From positions 248,001 through 312,000 of the forward strand of contig CANKZR010000002.1 in NCBI GenBank assembly GCA_947488625.1: a DNA stretch of 64,000 bases, read 5' to 3'. This stretch comes from an uncultured Sphingomonadaceae bacterium. GTDB taxonomy: Bacteria > Pseudomonadota > Alphaproteobacteria > Sphingomonadales > Sphingomonadaceae. The position numbers and the translations under genes were made by a program. The notes under the pieces are model-generated. The model was given only the letters and a program-made list of their open reading frames with translations. It ran no database searches and was not told where the DNA came from. Below are positions 31,058 through 40,747 of the stretch, piece by piece; position 1 is the stretch's first letter; every line of letters starts with the position of its first letter.

Positions 31058-31267
31058 CATGGCCGTGAATATGCGCGCGAACGGCGGTCGCGGCAAATGC
31101 GTTTACCACAATTCATCCTTGGCGCGGTAGGACACCGGTCCGGCGCGTCCTGCTCCACCGCGATCGCGTTTGCTTTTCGGGCAGTGACGCTCGAGGCCAA
31201 TTGGCAAGCGAGTGGTCAGCGGCTAGGCACCGCGCGCTGGCAGTTCGCCGAGAGGCCGGCACATGCA

Positions 31268-31353
31268 GCGGGCGTGGCGGAATGGTAGACGCCGGGGACT
31301 TAAAATCCCCTGTCCTTTGAGACGTGCGGGTTCGAGTCCCGCCGCCCGCACCA
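31268..31353 (+). tRNA. tRNA-Leu (anticodon TAA)
   Basis: gcgggcg/cgcccgc acceptor, ggggact TAA aatcccc anticodon arm, long variable arm, ggttcgagtcc T-arm, encoded CCA. Confidence 0.96.
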
Positions 31354-31584
31354 TAGATGTCGACGCGCTTCCAACCGCTACTGAACTTTGAGCCCACAAT
31401 GGCGAACGGCAGCGCGGCGCGTTTACGTTTCTGTGTATTCCAAACCTTGGTCGGACGAAAATATAACTCGGAGTAGACATGATTATATATCGAAAAGTCT
31501 TCTCGCGCGATGGACAGGGCAAAGCCGCTTTGCTTTAAAAAACTGAGCCGTTGGCGGTTTGCCACGGCAGCAACGGGGGGAATT

Positions 31585-32082
31585 ATGAAGAGTAAGTTCG
31601 TTATCGCTGCGGCATCAGCTTGCCTGATCGTCGCGCCTGCACAGGCGCAGAAGATTGTGCCGGGGCAGCCCATGCAAACGACCTACAACAATGGTGTATA
31701 TGGCAGTACCGTGCTGTCGCCGGGTTTTCTGCCGGACCCTGTCGACATCAGTGTGCAGGCAGGTGGACCGCTTGACGTATCCAATATCGTCAACGGATGT
31801 GATGGGTACATGACCGATCAGCCAAGCTATATCGTGAACTTTACCGCCCAGGGAACGGCACCGCTGATTTTCTCGGTAAATTCGGGCGACGATGCGACGA
31901 TCATGGTGCGATCCCCGGATGGAACGAACCATTGCGATGACGACTCCGGACAGAACGGAAACAACCCTTCGCTCGCTTTCCAGTCGCCAAGGGCCGGTGA
32001 ATACCGCGTTTGGGTCGGCCGGTACTGGAATGCCAATCCGGCTGCAGCAACGCTCCGCATCTCGGAATATTCAAGCCACTAG
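31585..32082 (+). CDS. Secreted protein with pre-peptidase C-terminal (PPC)-like fold
   Basis: Signal peptide MKSKFVIAAASACLIVAPAQAQ; ATIMVRSPDGTNHCDDDSGQNGNNPSLAFQSPRAGEYRVWVGRYW. Confidence 0.65.
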   Translation: MKSKFVIAAASACLIVAPAQAQKIVPGQPMQTTYNNGVYGSTVLSPGFLPDPVDISVQAGGPLDVSNIVNGCDGYMTDQPSYIVNFTAQGTAPLIFSVNSGDDATIMVRSPDGTNHCDDDSGQNGNNPSLAFQSPRAGEYRVWVGRYWNANPAAATLRISEYSSH

Positions 32083-32107
32083 GATAGCTTTCCAGACAAG
32101 TAGAGGC

Positions 32108-32139
32108 GGGGCGTCACCACCAGTGGCGCCCCTTTTTTT
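32108..32139 (+). terminator. Intrinsic terminator
   Basis: ggggcgtcac cacca gtggcgcccc ttttttt, 10-bp stem (one G-U) with T7. Confidence 0.9.
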
Positions 32140-32412
32140 GGCGATCCTTGCGCCGGTTGGGTTAGATGCCGAATTTGTCGAAAGTGGCCCGATACATTGT
32201 GGGGGCGGCACCTGCACAGAGCCGATCGTTCGGCAATCAGAACAGCCGACGCCGCCGGTCCGATGCGGTTTGGGCTGAACAGCCGTTAACCAATAGATGC
32301 AGGATTTTGCGCATATGCACCTATTACTTCTCGAAAGGGCGGCACGGTAAGACCTGTGCTTGTTTTACAGGGGTTTGGCCATGAAAGGCCCGCCTCGCAG
32401 TTTGGGGATCGC

Positions 32413-33072
32413 ATGCAAAACGCCTTGAAAATCGGCGCAATGCCTCACGACGCTGCCCTCACCTCGCGCAGCGAATTGGAACAGCGCCTGGCCAACCGCT
32501 ACACGCTGTTGATACGCGCGGCCAAGCTGGTCACGGAGCGAGGCGAGTACCTCTGCATAATCCGGGATGTGTCGGAGACCGGTATCAGCGTGCGAACGTT
32601 TCATCCGCTGCCCGATGCATATCGTATCCAGGTGGAATTGCAGAATGGAGACGCGCACAAGGTCGAACTGGTCTGGCAGGATGACGATCGTGCCGGCTTC
32701 CGCTTCAAGGATCAGGTCGATATCATGCGGATTATCGAAAGCCCATGCCGCTTTGCCAAGCGTGCGATCCGCCTGAACCTGGCCGCGGAGGCCCTCGTAA
32801 CCACGCTGGACGGTCGAAACGAGACAGCAACGATTACCGATTTGTCGCAACAGGGTGCGAAGATCACCTGTTCCTGCCGGCTCGCGATTGAGGAGCAGGT
32901 AAAGATCTCGGCGCCGGGCTTGCCTGAAACCCATGCCAAGGTGCGCTGGCGCAAGGACGGGGCTTACGGGCTGATCTTCGAGGATACCTACCAGTATGGC
33001 GATCTTGCCCGGATCGTGGAGCGCTTGCAGCGAACCGAGCGCGATACGCCAGTCCAGCCGCGAACCTGTTAA
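32413..33072 (+). CDS. PilZ domain-containing protein, probable tandem PilZ
   Basis: Start inferred; N-half IIRDVSETGISVRTF and C-half KRAIRLNL...ATITDLSQQGAKI (RxxxR and D/NxSxxG motifs). Confidence 0.8.
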   Translation: MQNALKIGAMPHDAALTSRSELEQRLANRYTLLIRAAKLVTERGEYLCIIRDVSETGISVRTFHPLPDAYRIQVELQNGDAHKVELVWQDDDRAGFRFKDQVDIMRIIESPCRFAKRAIRLNLAAEALVTTLDGRNETATITDLSQQGAKITCSCRLAIEEQVKISAPGLPETHAKVRWRKDGAYGLIFEDTYQYGDLARIVERLQRTERDTPVQPRTC

Positions 33073-33128
33073 CCGCCTCATAACCATTTTCCTTCACTCC
33101 CGGGCAGGACGAACAACCGGGGGCATTC

Positions 33129-34724
33129 ATGCACACTTCAAACGCTGGCAATACGGATCAGATCACGGTTGACGTGGCCATCATCGGTGCCGGGCCTGCC
33201 GGGCTGACGGCGGGATACCTGCTAACCAAACAGGGCAAGAGCGTTGCCATCATCGAGAAGGACGCAACCTACGTCGGCGGCATCAGCCGTACGGTGGAGC
33301 ACGAGGGATATCGCTTCGACATCGGTGGTCACCGCTTCTTTTCGAAAAGCGCGGCCGTGGTGGACCTGTGGAACGAGATCCTGCCCGATGATTTCATCCA
33401 GCGCCCGCGCATGAGCCGCATCTATTACGAGGGCAAGTTCTACTCCTACCCGCTCCGCGCGTTCGAGGCGTTGTGGAACCTGGGGCTGTGGCGCAGCGCC
33501 ATGTGCATGTTGAGTTATGCCAAGGCCAGGGTGTTGCCCAAGCGCGAGATACGCAGCTTCGAGGACTGGACAAGCAACCAGTTCGGCAAGAAGCTCTATT
33601 CCATCTTCTTCAAGACCTACACCGAGAAGGTGTGGGGCATGCCCTGCAACGAGATGAGCGCCGACTGGGCCGCCCAGCGTATCAAGGGTCTTTCGCTATG
33701 GGGCGCGGTGGTGGACGGGCTGAAGCGTTCGCTGGGCCTGAACAAGCTAAATGACGGCAGCGGCAAGCAGGCCAAGACCTTGCTGGAAACCTTCCGCTAC
33801 CCGCGCCTTGGCCCCGGCATGATGTGGGAAGCCGCGCGCGACAAGATCCTCGCCACCGGTAAAGGGCAGGTGGTGATGGGCCATGCGCTGGAACAGCTTG
33901 CCGCAGATGGCGAAGGCGGCTGGCGGATGGCGGCCCGCGCGGAAGACGGCAGCAAGGTGGTGATCCACGCAAGGGACACGATCAGCTCAGCCCCCATGCG
34001 CCAGCTGGCCGCGCGGATGCACCCGCTGCCCGAAACCACGCTGGAGGCGAGCAACCTGAAGTATCGCGACTTCCTGACGGTGGCACTGATGATCAGGTCG
34101 GAAGACCTGTTTCCCGACAATTGGATCTACATTCACGATTCCAAGGTGAAGGTGGGCCGCGTGCAGAACTTCCGCAGCTGGTCGCCTGAAATGGTGCCGG
34201 ACGCCGATGTTGCCTGCGTGGGGCTGGAATATTTCTGCTTCGAGGGCGACGGACTGTGGTCGATGAAAGACGACGATCTGATTGAACTCGCAAAGCGCGA
34301 GATGGACATTCTCGGCCTCGTTTCTCCCGACAAGGTGGTGGGCGGTGCCGTGGTCAGGCAGGAAAAGGCCTATCCCGTTTATGACGAGAATTACGCCGCC
34401 AACGTTGATGCCATGCGCGCCGAACTGGAAGAAAAGCACCCGACGCTGCATCTTGTGGGCCGCAACGGCATGCACCGGTACAACAACCAGGACCACGCGA
34501 TGATGACTGCCATGCTGACGGTGGAAAACATCCTTGCCGGAGAACGCATTTACGACACGTGGTGCGTGAACGAAGACGCGGAGTATCACGAAGCAGGAGA
34601 CGAGGGGGCGGAAAAATCGCTGCCCGACAGCCGCAAGCCCGTTTCATCAGATCAGGCTGCGGCGCTTGCCTCGCTGCGCGATGTGCCCGAGCGCGTGTCC
34701 GCCGATGGCAAGAAGGCCGCCTGA
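33129..34724 (+). CDS. NAD(P)/FAD-dependent amine-oxidase-fold oxidoreductase (UDP-galactopyranose-mutase/protoporphyrinogen-oxidase-like)
   Basis: VDVAIIGAGPAGLTAGYLLTKQGKSVAIIEKDATYVGGISRTVEHEGYRFDIGGHRFFSKS dinucleotide motif. Confidence 0.88.
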   Translation: MHTSNAGNTDQITVDVAIIGAGPAGLTAGYLLTKQGKSVAIIEKDATYVGGISRTVEHEGYRFDIGGHRFFSKSAAVVDLWNEILPDDFIQRPRMSRIYYEGKFYSYPLRAFEALWNLGLWRSAMCMLSYAKARVLPKREIRSFEDWTSNQFGKKLYSIFFKTYTEKVWGMPCNEMSADWAAQRIKGLSLWGAVVDGLKRSLGLNKLNDGSGKQAKTLLETFRYPRLGPGMMWEAARDKILATGKGQVVMGHALEQLAADGEGGWRMAARAEDGSKVVIHARDTISSAPMRQLAARMHPLPETTLEASNLKYRDFLTVALMIRSEDLFPDNWIYIHDSKVKVGRVQNFRSWSPEMVPDADVACVGLEYFCFEGDGLWSMKDDDLIELAKREMDILGLVSPDKVVGGAVVRQEKAYPVYDENYAANVDAMRAELEEKHPTLHLVGRNGMHRYNNQDHAMMTAMLTVENILAGERIYDTWCVNEDAEYHEAGDEGAEKSLPDSRKPVSSDQAAALASLRDVPERVSADGKKAA

Positions 34725-34727
34725 CGC

Positions 34728-35129
34728 GTGACTGCGGTGATTTCCCGGCTCACCGATATCCGTCTGGTCCGCTACCTGCTCGCCAGCATCGGTGCGCTGG
34801 CGGTGGACGTTGGCGCGTTCCTTGCGCTGCTGTCGCTGGGCATGTGGGCCGCCGGTGCCTCCGCCATTGGCTATTGCCTTGGCATAGCTGCCCACTGGGT
34901 GTTGAGCAGCCGCGCGGTGTTCATCGGCAATGTCGCTTCGCGTGGCGCCGCCCGCACGCGGCAAAAGGCGCTGTTCGTCATATCCGCGCTGGTGGGCCTG
35001 GGCCTTACCACCGCCATCGTCTGGGCAGGCGACGCCAGCGGGTTCGATCCGCGTCTTGCCAAGATCGTCGCCATCGGCGTCAGCTTCATTTCCACGTGGC
35101 TCCTGCGCAGCCGCGTTGTTTTCCGTTAG
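34728..35129 (+). CDS. GtrA-like flippase/membrane protein
   Basis: RLVRYLLASIGALAVDVGAFLALLSLG...IGYCLGIAAHWVLSSRAVF; four TM segments; C-term STWLLRSRVVFR. Confidence 0.9.
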   Translation: MTAVISRLTDIRLVRYLLASIGALAVDVGAFLALLSLGMWAAGASAIGYCLGIAAHWVLSSRAVFIGNVASRGAARTRQKALFVISALVGLGLTTAIVWAGDASGFDPRLAKIVAIGVSFISTWLLRSRVVFR

Positions 35130-35141
35130 GACCTGTTCCCG

Positions 35142-36884
35142 GTGACCGATCGGGGATTCAACTGGCGCAGTTTCGTGCGCACACCATGGGCGGTTGTGGC
35201 CGTGTGGCTGGCCTATTGCCTCGTGCGCATCGCGATCCAGCCGCTGCTGGGGTGGGAGCCTGTCGGACCCGATGACTGGACGCGCCTGCTGCAAGTGCGC
35301 GCCTGGCTCGACGGGCAGGCGTTCTGGGATGTTACCCAGTATCGGATGAACCCGTCCGAGGGGTTTTCCATGCACTGGTCGCGACTGGTGGACTTGCCGC
35401 TGGCCGCGCTGGCCCTGTTGCTGGACGAAACCGCGGCGATGGCGCTTGTGCCGCTTTTATTGCTGTTGCCTGCGCTCTTTGCCCTGCACGCGATCATGCT
35501 GCGCCTGGATTTCGCGCCGCTGGCCTTTGCCTTCGGCATTGTCATCCTGCCGCTGTTCCCCCTGTTGCCGGGGAATTTCGCACCGATGCGAATTGACCAC
35601 CACGCGTCGCAAGCCGTGCTGGCACTCGTATGCGCAGCCCTGCTGATCCGCGATAGCCGGTGGAGCGCGGTGGCCTGCGGTATCTGCGCGGCCGCATGGG
35701 TGGTGATCTCGCTGGAGGGGCTTCCGCTGGTGGCCGTTCTCGCCGGGCTCTACGGAGTGCGGTACTGGTTTGGCGAGCGAACCCTGCTGCCGTGGTTCCT
35801 CGGTGCGCTGGCTGGGGCCTCGGCGGCGCTGTCCTACATGACCCGTGGGCCTGTCGAGGCGCTGTATTGCGATATCCTGCTGCCCGGCCATATCCTCACC
35901 TTCGCAGCGGCTGCCCTGATGTCTGCCGCTCTCCCGCTGCTGCCGTGGCAAAACCGCGTGCAGGGCCGCCTTGCTGCACTGGCGGTGATGGGGCTGGCGT
36001 GTCTTCTGCTGGCAGAAGCGCTATTGGGTGCCTGTGCGACAAATCCGATGGCGCAGCTTGAACCGGTGCTGCAAACCTGGTGGCACGGCTATATTCTCGA
36101 AGGTCTGCCGATCTGGCACCAGCCGGTGTCGGTCGCGCTGTCGCTTGTGTGGACCATTGCCATCATCGGGTTTGGCTGGTGGCGCGCGCATCGCAACGGC
36201 CTGTTCCATCGGGGCCGTGCCCTGCCTTGCACGCTCTATTTCCTCTTTGCGCTGGCGGCTGGCGGATATTCGTTGCTGGTAATGCGCGAAGGGCTTGTGG
36301 CGCAACTGCTCGCGATTCCCTTTGCCGCGCTGCTGCTGGCAGAGTTCCTGCCCAAGGCGCGGGCTATTGAAAAGCCGGTGCCGCGGATCCTGGCAACACT
36401 GGCTGCCGTGGGCCTGTCAACGCCGCTGTTCGCCAGCGCCTTTGCAAAGCCGCTGGACCGGCACTTTCCCACCGCGACCATGTCGCCTGACGTGGCTGCG
36501 CTGAGAAGTGCAGGTAATTGTGATTATGCCAGTCTTGCCGACTTGCCCGCCGGGCTGGTGCTGGCACCGCTGGATGCAGGGCCGCAAATTCTTGGCAGCA
36601 GCAACCATACGGTTGTCGCCGCCAGCTATCATCGCAACCAGCGCCCCATGGCAGACGTGCTGGATGCGCTTATCGGATCGGCCGAACAGGCGAGGACAAT
36701 CGCCGCCAGATACGATGCCGATTATGTCGTCATCTGCGGCGCTGCTGCCGATGTCGCGCTCTACCGCACGGCTGCGCCCGACAACTTCGCCAATGCGCTG
36801 GTAACGGGCGATGTGCCCGACTGGCTGGAGCGCGAGGACACGGTGAGCGATGGCCCGCTCGCCGTCTACCGGGTCGTGCCTTAG
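35142..36884 (+). CDS. Polytopic membrane protein, GT-C/STT3-like glycosyltransferase candidate
   Basis: GTG start; ~10+ TM segments; first extracytoplasmic loop GPDDWTRLLQVRAWLDGQAFWDVTQYRMNPSEGFSMHWSRLVDLPLA. Confidence 0.6.
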   Translation: MTDRGFNWRSFVRTPWAVVAVWLAYCLVRIAIQPLLGWEPVGPDDWTRLLQVRAWLDGQAFWDVTQYRMNPSEGFSMHWSRLVDLPLAALALLLDETAAMALVPLLLLLPALFALHAIMLRLDFAPLAFAFGIVILPLFPLLPGNFAPMRIDHHASQAVLALVCAALLIRDSRWSAVACGICAAAWVVISLEGLPLVAVLAGLYGVRYWFGERTLLPWFLGALAGASAALSYMTRGPVEALYCDILLPGHILTFAAAALMSAALPLLPWQNRVQGRLAALAVMGLACLLLAEALLGACATNPMAQLEPVLQTWWHGYILEGLPIWHQPVSVALSLVWTIAIIGFGWWRAHRNGLFHRGRALPCTLYFLFALAAGGYSLLVMREGLVAQLLAIPFAALLLAEFLPKARAIEKPVPRILATLAAVGLSTPLFASAFAKPLDRHFPTATMSPDVAALRSAGNCDYASLADLPAGLVLAPLDAGPQILGSSNHTVVAASYHRNQRPMADVLDALIGSAEQARTIAARYDADYVVICGAAADVALYRTAAPDNFANALVTGDVPDWLEREDTVSDGPLAVYRVVP

Positions 36885-37378
36885 GCGGAACGGAAATCCA
36901 TCGCCACGCCGTTGATGCAATGGCGTTTCCCGGTCGGCTGTGGACCATCGTTGAACACGTGGCCCAGGTGTCCGCCGCAATCGGCGCAATGCACCTCGCG
37001 GCGCGGATAGATCAGCTTGTTGTCGGTGGCGTAGCCTACCGCACCGGAGCTGATCGGCTGCCAGAAGCTGGGCCAGCCCGTGCCGCTTTCGTATTTGTGG
37101 CGGCTGGAATACAATTCGTTACCGCAGCCTGCGCATACGAAGGTGCCGCGACGGCTCTCGTCGTTCAGCGGGGAAGAATAGGGGCGTTCGGTGCCTTCTT
37201 CGCGCAGGATACGAAATTCCTGCGCACTCAGTCGCCGACGCCATTCGGCTTCGGAATAGGACACCGGGTAGCTGCGCGCCTGCGCCTCGTTACCACCGCA
37301 GGCAGCAAGAATGGGCACCGATGCCCCGGCACCAAGCCAGGACAGGGCGGAGCGGCGGGTGGTCTTCAACTGGGTCAT
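36881..37378 (-). CDS. msrB: Peptide-methionine (R)-S-oxide reductase MsrB, predicted Tat-exported lipoprotein
   Basis: TTRRSALSWLGAGASVPILAAC; SGTGWPSFWQPI; CAGCGNELY and CADCGGHLGHVFNDGP; GKRHCINGVAMDF. Confidence 0.95.
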   Translation of the reverse strand: MTQLKTTRRSALSWLGAGASVPILAACGGNEAQARSYPVSYSEAEWRRRLSAQEFRILREEGTERPYSSPLNDESRRGTFVCAGCGNELYSSRHKYESGTGWPSFWQPISSGAVGYATDNKLIYPRREVHCADCGGHLGHVFNDGPQPTGKRHCINGVAMDFRSA

Positions 37379-37388
37379 GACGATGCTT

Positions 37389-38675
37389 TTACCTCGCGGA
37401 AGTCGAACTGTTCCTGAACATCCCACTCACAAGGCCCTTTAGCGAACGCCTGCCTTTTGCGCCACGCGGGCCCGATTGCATCACGCGCTTGCGGAACAGG
37501 CTTGCGCCTGCCTTCACGAACACAGCGACGCACAGGGCCTGCCATGCCAGTGCCAGCAAGTGCGGCCAGATCGCCTCGTCCATCGCGGCACGCGCAACCA
37601 TGGCAAAAGGCGAACTGAGCGGGAATGCCATGGCCGTGTATTCGAGCCATCCCCCCCGATCGGTTACCGCCAGGCTGGCAAAAAAGAACACCAGGATCTG
37701 GAACATGGTGGCGGGCATTGAAAGTGTCTGCACTTCGCGCACCGTCGCAGCCAGCGAACCCACCGCGAGGAAGATCGAGCCTAGCAGCAGGTAACCCATG
37801 CCGAAATAGGCCGCGAACAGCGCAAAGAACATCGGCCAGCCTACGCCCGGATTGGCATAGTCGGACAGCGAAACTCCGCCTGCCGTCAGAATGGCAAAGC
37901 CGGTGCTGCCCCACACTGCAATGCCGACAACCGAAATGCCCAGCATGGCGAACAGCTTGCCCAGGAACACCGCATCCATCGGCACGGCGGCGGCAAGGAT
38001 CTCGATGATCTTGTTGCCCTTTTCCTCCACCAGGTTCGACAGGACCATGCTGGCCAGTAGCATGATCAGCAGGAACAGCAGCAACTGCCCGCCCTGCGCC
38101 GTACGCATGCGCCCGGTATTCTGCGAAGCGCCGCTGGTTTCCACCAGGGTGGTTGCGACATCGGGATAGCTTTGCGCGCCGGGACTGGAGGCATGGGCGG
38201 CGACCAGCGCCACCATGCCCTGCCAGCGGGCGAGGCGTCCTTGGGTGGCTGTGAGTTCCGGTTGCTGCGGCGTGCCGGTGACGATGGCGGCAAGGCTGCC
38301 TTCCTGCCCACCCAGATAGGCTTCGGCATCGAATGTCCCACCCGGATCGAGCCGTTCCAGTTCCACCATGCGCGGCAGCGCGGGGCCGACGAGATCGCGA
38401 ACCCGTTCGCGCGCGGCCAGCATTTCGTCGACGTGCCGTCCCTCCATCGCGATGCCCACGTCGGCTGGCGAGGCTTCCGACTGCACCTGCGCGCCCACGC
38501 TGCCCGCCAATGCCATTACCGCCACCGGAAACAGAGGGCCAAGCAGGAAGAAGATAAAGGCGCGGCTGAACAGGATGGCGGTAAAATCGCGCCGCGCTAC
38601 GACGTAGGCGGCACGCCAGATGGAAAGACGTCCGCCGTTCCTCACGCTGTTGTTTCGATCGGGCTGGCTGCTCAT
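37389..38675 (-). CDS. ABC transporter permease (ABC-2 / NatB-like)
   Basis: N-terminal ARRDFTAILFSRAFIFFLLGPLFPV; large extracytoplasmic domain; C-terminal TM bundle; follows ATPase gene. Confidence 0.88.
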   Translation of the reverse strand: MSSQPDRNNSVRNGGRLSIWRAAYVVARRDFTAILFSRAFIFFLLGPLFPVAVMALAGSVGAQVQSEASPADVGIAMEGRHVDEMLAARERVRDLVGPALPRMVELERLDPGGTFDAEAYLGGQEGSLAAIVTGTPQQPELTATQGRLARWQGMVALVAAHASSPGAQSYPDVATTLVETSGASQNTGRMRTAQGGQLLLFLLIMLLASMVLSNLVEEKGNKIIEILAAAVPMDAVFLGKLFAMLGISVVGIAVWGSTGFAILTAGGVSLSDYANPGVGWPMFFALFAAYFGMGYLLLGSIFLAVGSLAATVREVQTLSMPATMFQILVFFFASLAVTDRGGWLEYTAMAFPLSSPFAMVARAAMDEAIWPHLLALAWQALCVAVFVKAGASLFRKRVMQSGPRGAKGRRSLKGLVSGMFRNSSTSAR

Positions 38676-39652
38676 GCCGCGTCTCCTGCTTCCTGCGCCA
38701 CCATGTCACGCGCGGCCGCTTCGCCCGCAATCGCGACGAAGGCATCGTGAAGGCCCGCTCGTTCGATAGACAGCGACTGGATGCCCGCCTCGCCCTCTAT
38801 CAGCGCTTTCAGCAAGGGTTCCACCCCGCTTTCGGGCAAGGGGAAATCCCAGAACGCTCCGTTGCGCCGCGCGCCCTGGGGCAGGGCCGCGCGCCACGGG
38901 CCATCGGTGTTGCGTGTTTCAAGGCGCACCTGTGCGGGAATGCGGTCGCGCGCCTCCTCCACACTTCCGGCGTAGGGCACCTTGCCGCCTGCGATGATGG
39001 CGATGTTTTCGCACAATCGCTCGGCATGGGCGATGACGTGGGTGGAGAAGATGACGGTGGTGCCGTTGTCGGCAAGACCGCGTATCAGCCCTTCCAGCTT
39101 GCCCTGGTTGATCGCATCCAGCCCGCTGAAAGGCTCGTCGAGCACGACCAGTTTAGGCTCGTGAACCAATGTGCCGAGCAATTGCACGGTCTGCGCCATG
39201 CCCTTGGAAAGCTGGCGTATCTGCTTCTCGACGGCATGACCCAGGCCGTGCTCTTCCATCAGCACCTTGCCGCGTTCGCGTCCCTGTTCCAGCGGCAGGC
39301 CACGAAGCGCGCCCATGAAGCCAATGGCTTCGTAGGCTTTCATCGAGGGGTAGAGGCCGCGCTCCTCGGGCAGGTAGCCGATGCGCCTTGCCACGTCCTG
39401 CGGGTTCTGCGCGCCCAGCACGCGGCGATAGCCTTCGTCGGGATCGATGATGCCCAGGAGCATGCGCAGGCTTGTGGTCTTGCCCGCGCCGTTGGGGCCA
39501 AGGATGCCGTAGATCGCCCCTTCGGGCACGGCTATGTCCACCCCGTCCACTGCCAGGACCCCGTCGAACCGCTTCACGAGGCCATGTGCCTCGATCGCCA
39601 GATTGCCTGTTGCTGCCATGTGGTTTGAAAAATCGCCTGTCGCCATGTCCAT
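38672..39652 (-). CDS. ABC transporter ATP-binding protein (NatA-like)
   Basis: GPNGAGKTTSLRMLLG Walker A; QLSKGMAQ signature; LVVLDEPFSGLD; 4-nt overlap with permease. Confidence 0.94.
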   Translation of the reverse strand: MDMATGDFSNHMAATGNLAIEAHGLVKRFDGVLAVDGVDIAVPEGAIYGILGPNGAGKTTSLRMLLGIIDPDEGYRRVLGAQNPQDVARRIGYLPEERGLYPSMKAYEAIGFMGALRGLPLEQGRERGKVLMEEHGLGHAVEKQIRQLSKGMAQTVQLLGTLVHEPKLVVLDEPFSGLDAINQGKLEGLIRGLADNGTTVIFSTHVIAHAERLCENIAIIAGGKVPYAGSVEEARDRIPAQVRLETRNTDGPWRAALPQGARRNGAFWDFPLPESGVEPLLKALIEGEAGIQSLSIERAGLHDAFVAIAGEAAARDMVAQEAGDAA

Positions 39653-39697
39653 GCCCTATCAGCTAATGGCGAGGAATGAACGAGGGCAACCCGCTTT

Positions 39698-40747
39698 ATG
39701 GTTAATCGCCAGGAAACCGCCTCGCTTGAGGACGCGCTGAAAGCGAAGGCGCGCGAACTGGGTTTCGCCGCGGTGGGGATCGCGCCGGCGGCGGACAACC
39801 CGGAGCAGGCGGAGCGTCTGCACGCGTGGCTGAATGCCGGATTTCACGGCGATATGGGGTGGATGCAGGACCGGGCCGATGTCCGGCAGGGACCACAAAG
39901 CATGTGGCCCGAGGCGCGCAGCGTCATTGCGCTTGGCATGAGTTACGCGCCCGACGTCGATCCGCTGGCTGATCACGAGGCAAAAATTTCGGTCTATGCG
40001 CAGGGCCGCGATTATCACGACGTCGTGAAAAAGGCGCTGAAGGCGCTGGCCCGCTGGATGGTGGAGCAACGCCCCGATGTGCAGCTCAAGGTGTTCGTCG
40101 ACACTGCTCCCGTCATGGAAAAGCCGCTGGGAGAAGCGGCGGGCATCGGCTGGCAGGGCAAGCACACCAATCTGGTGAGTCGCGATCATGGCAGCTGGCT
40201 TTTCCTGGGCGCGATCTACACCACGCTGGAGCTAGCGCCCGATGCGCCGCACCGCGACAACTGCGGCTCGTGCCGCGCGTGTCAGGACGCCTGCCCCACA
40301 GACGCTTTCCCCGAACCCTACAGGCTGGATGCCCGGCGCTGCATTTCGTACCTCACCATCGAGCACAAAGGTCCGATACCGAATGAATTTCGCGAGGCCA
40401 TCGGCACCCGCATCTACGGCTGTGACGATTGCCTTGCGGTGTGCCCGTGGAACAAGTTTGCGCAAACGGCCGCGCGCCATGCGAAGCTGGCCCCGCGAGA
40501 AGACCTGATTGCACCTGATCTGGCCGCTTTGCTGGCGCTGGACGATGCCGCGTTCCGTGCGAAATTCTCCGGTTCCCCGATCAAGCGGGTTGGGCGAAAT
40601 CGCTTCGTGCGCAATTGTCTGATCGCTGCGGGCAACAGCGCGAATGCCGCGCTAGTTCCGCAGGTGAAAACACTGGTCGAAGATGCTGACCTGGTGGTCG
40701 CGGAGGCCGCCGAATGGGCGCTGGCGCGGCTTACAGCATCTCCTTGA
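39698..40747 (+). CDS. queG: Epoxyqueuosine reductase
   Basis: [53 protein letters not shown] (two 4Fe-4S motifs). Confidence 0.97.
   Translation: MVNRQETASLEDALKAKARELGFAAVGIAPAADNPEQAERLHAWLNAGFHGDMGWMQDRADVRQGPQSMWPEARSVIALGMSYAPDVDPLADHEAKISVYAQGRDYHDVVKKALKALARWMVEQRPDVQLKVFVDTAPVMEKPLGEAAGIGWQGKHTNLVSRDHGSWLFLGAIYTTLELAPDAPHRDNCGSCRACQDACPTDAFPEPYRLDARRCISYLTIEHKGPIPNEFREAIGTRIYGCDDCLAVCPWNKFAQTAARHAKLAPREDLIAPDLAALLALDDAAFRAKFSGSPIKRVGRNRFVRNCLIAAGNSANAALVPQVKTLVEDADLVVAEAAEWALARLTASP

Noticed and set aside
32270-32412. Possible c-di-GMP (GEMM) riboswitch upstream of the PilZ gene
   Set aside because: Hairpins are present but the conserved GEMM core sequences could not be recognised.
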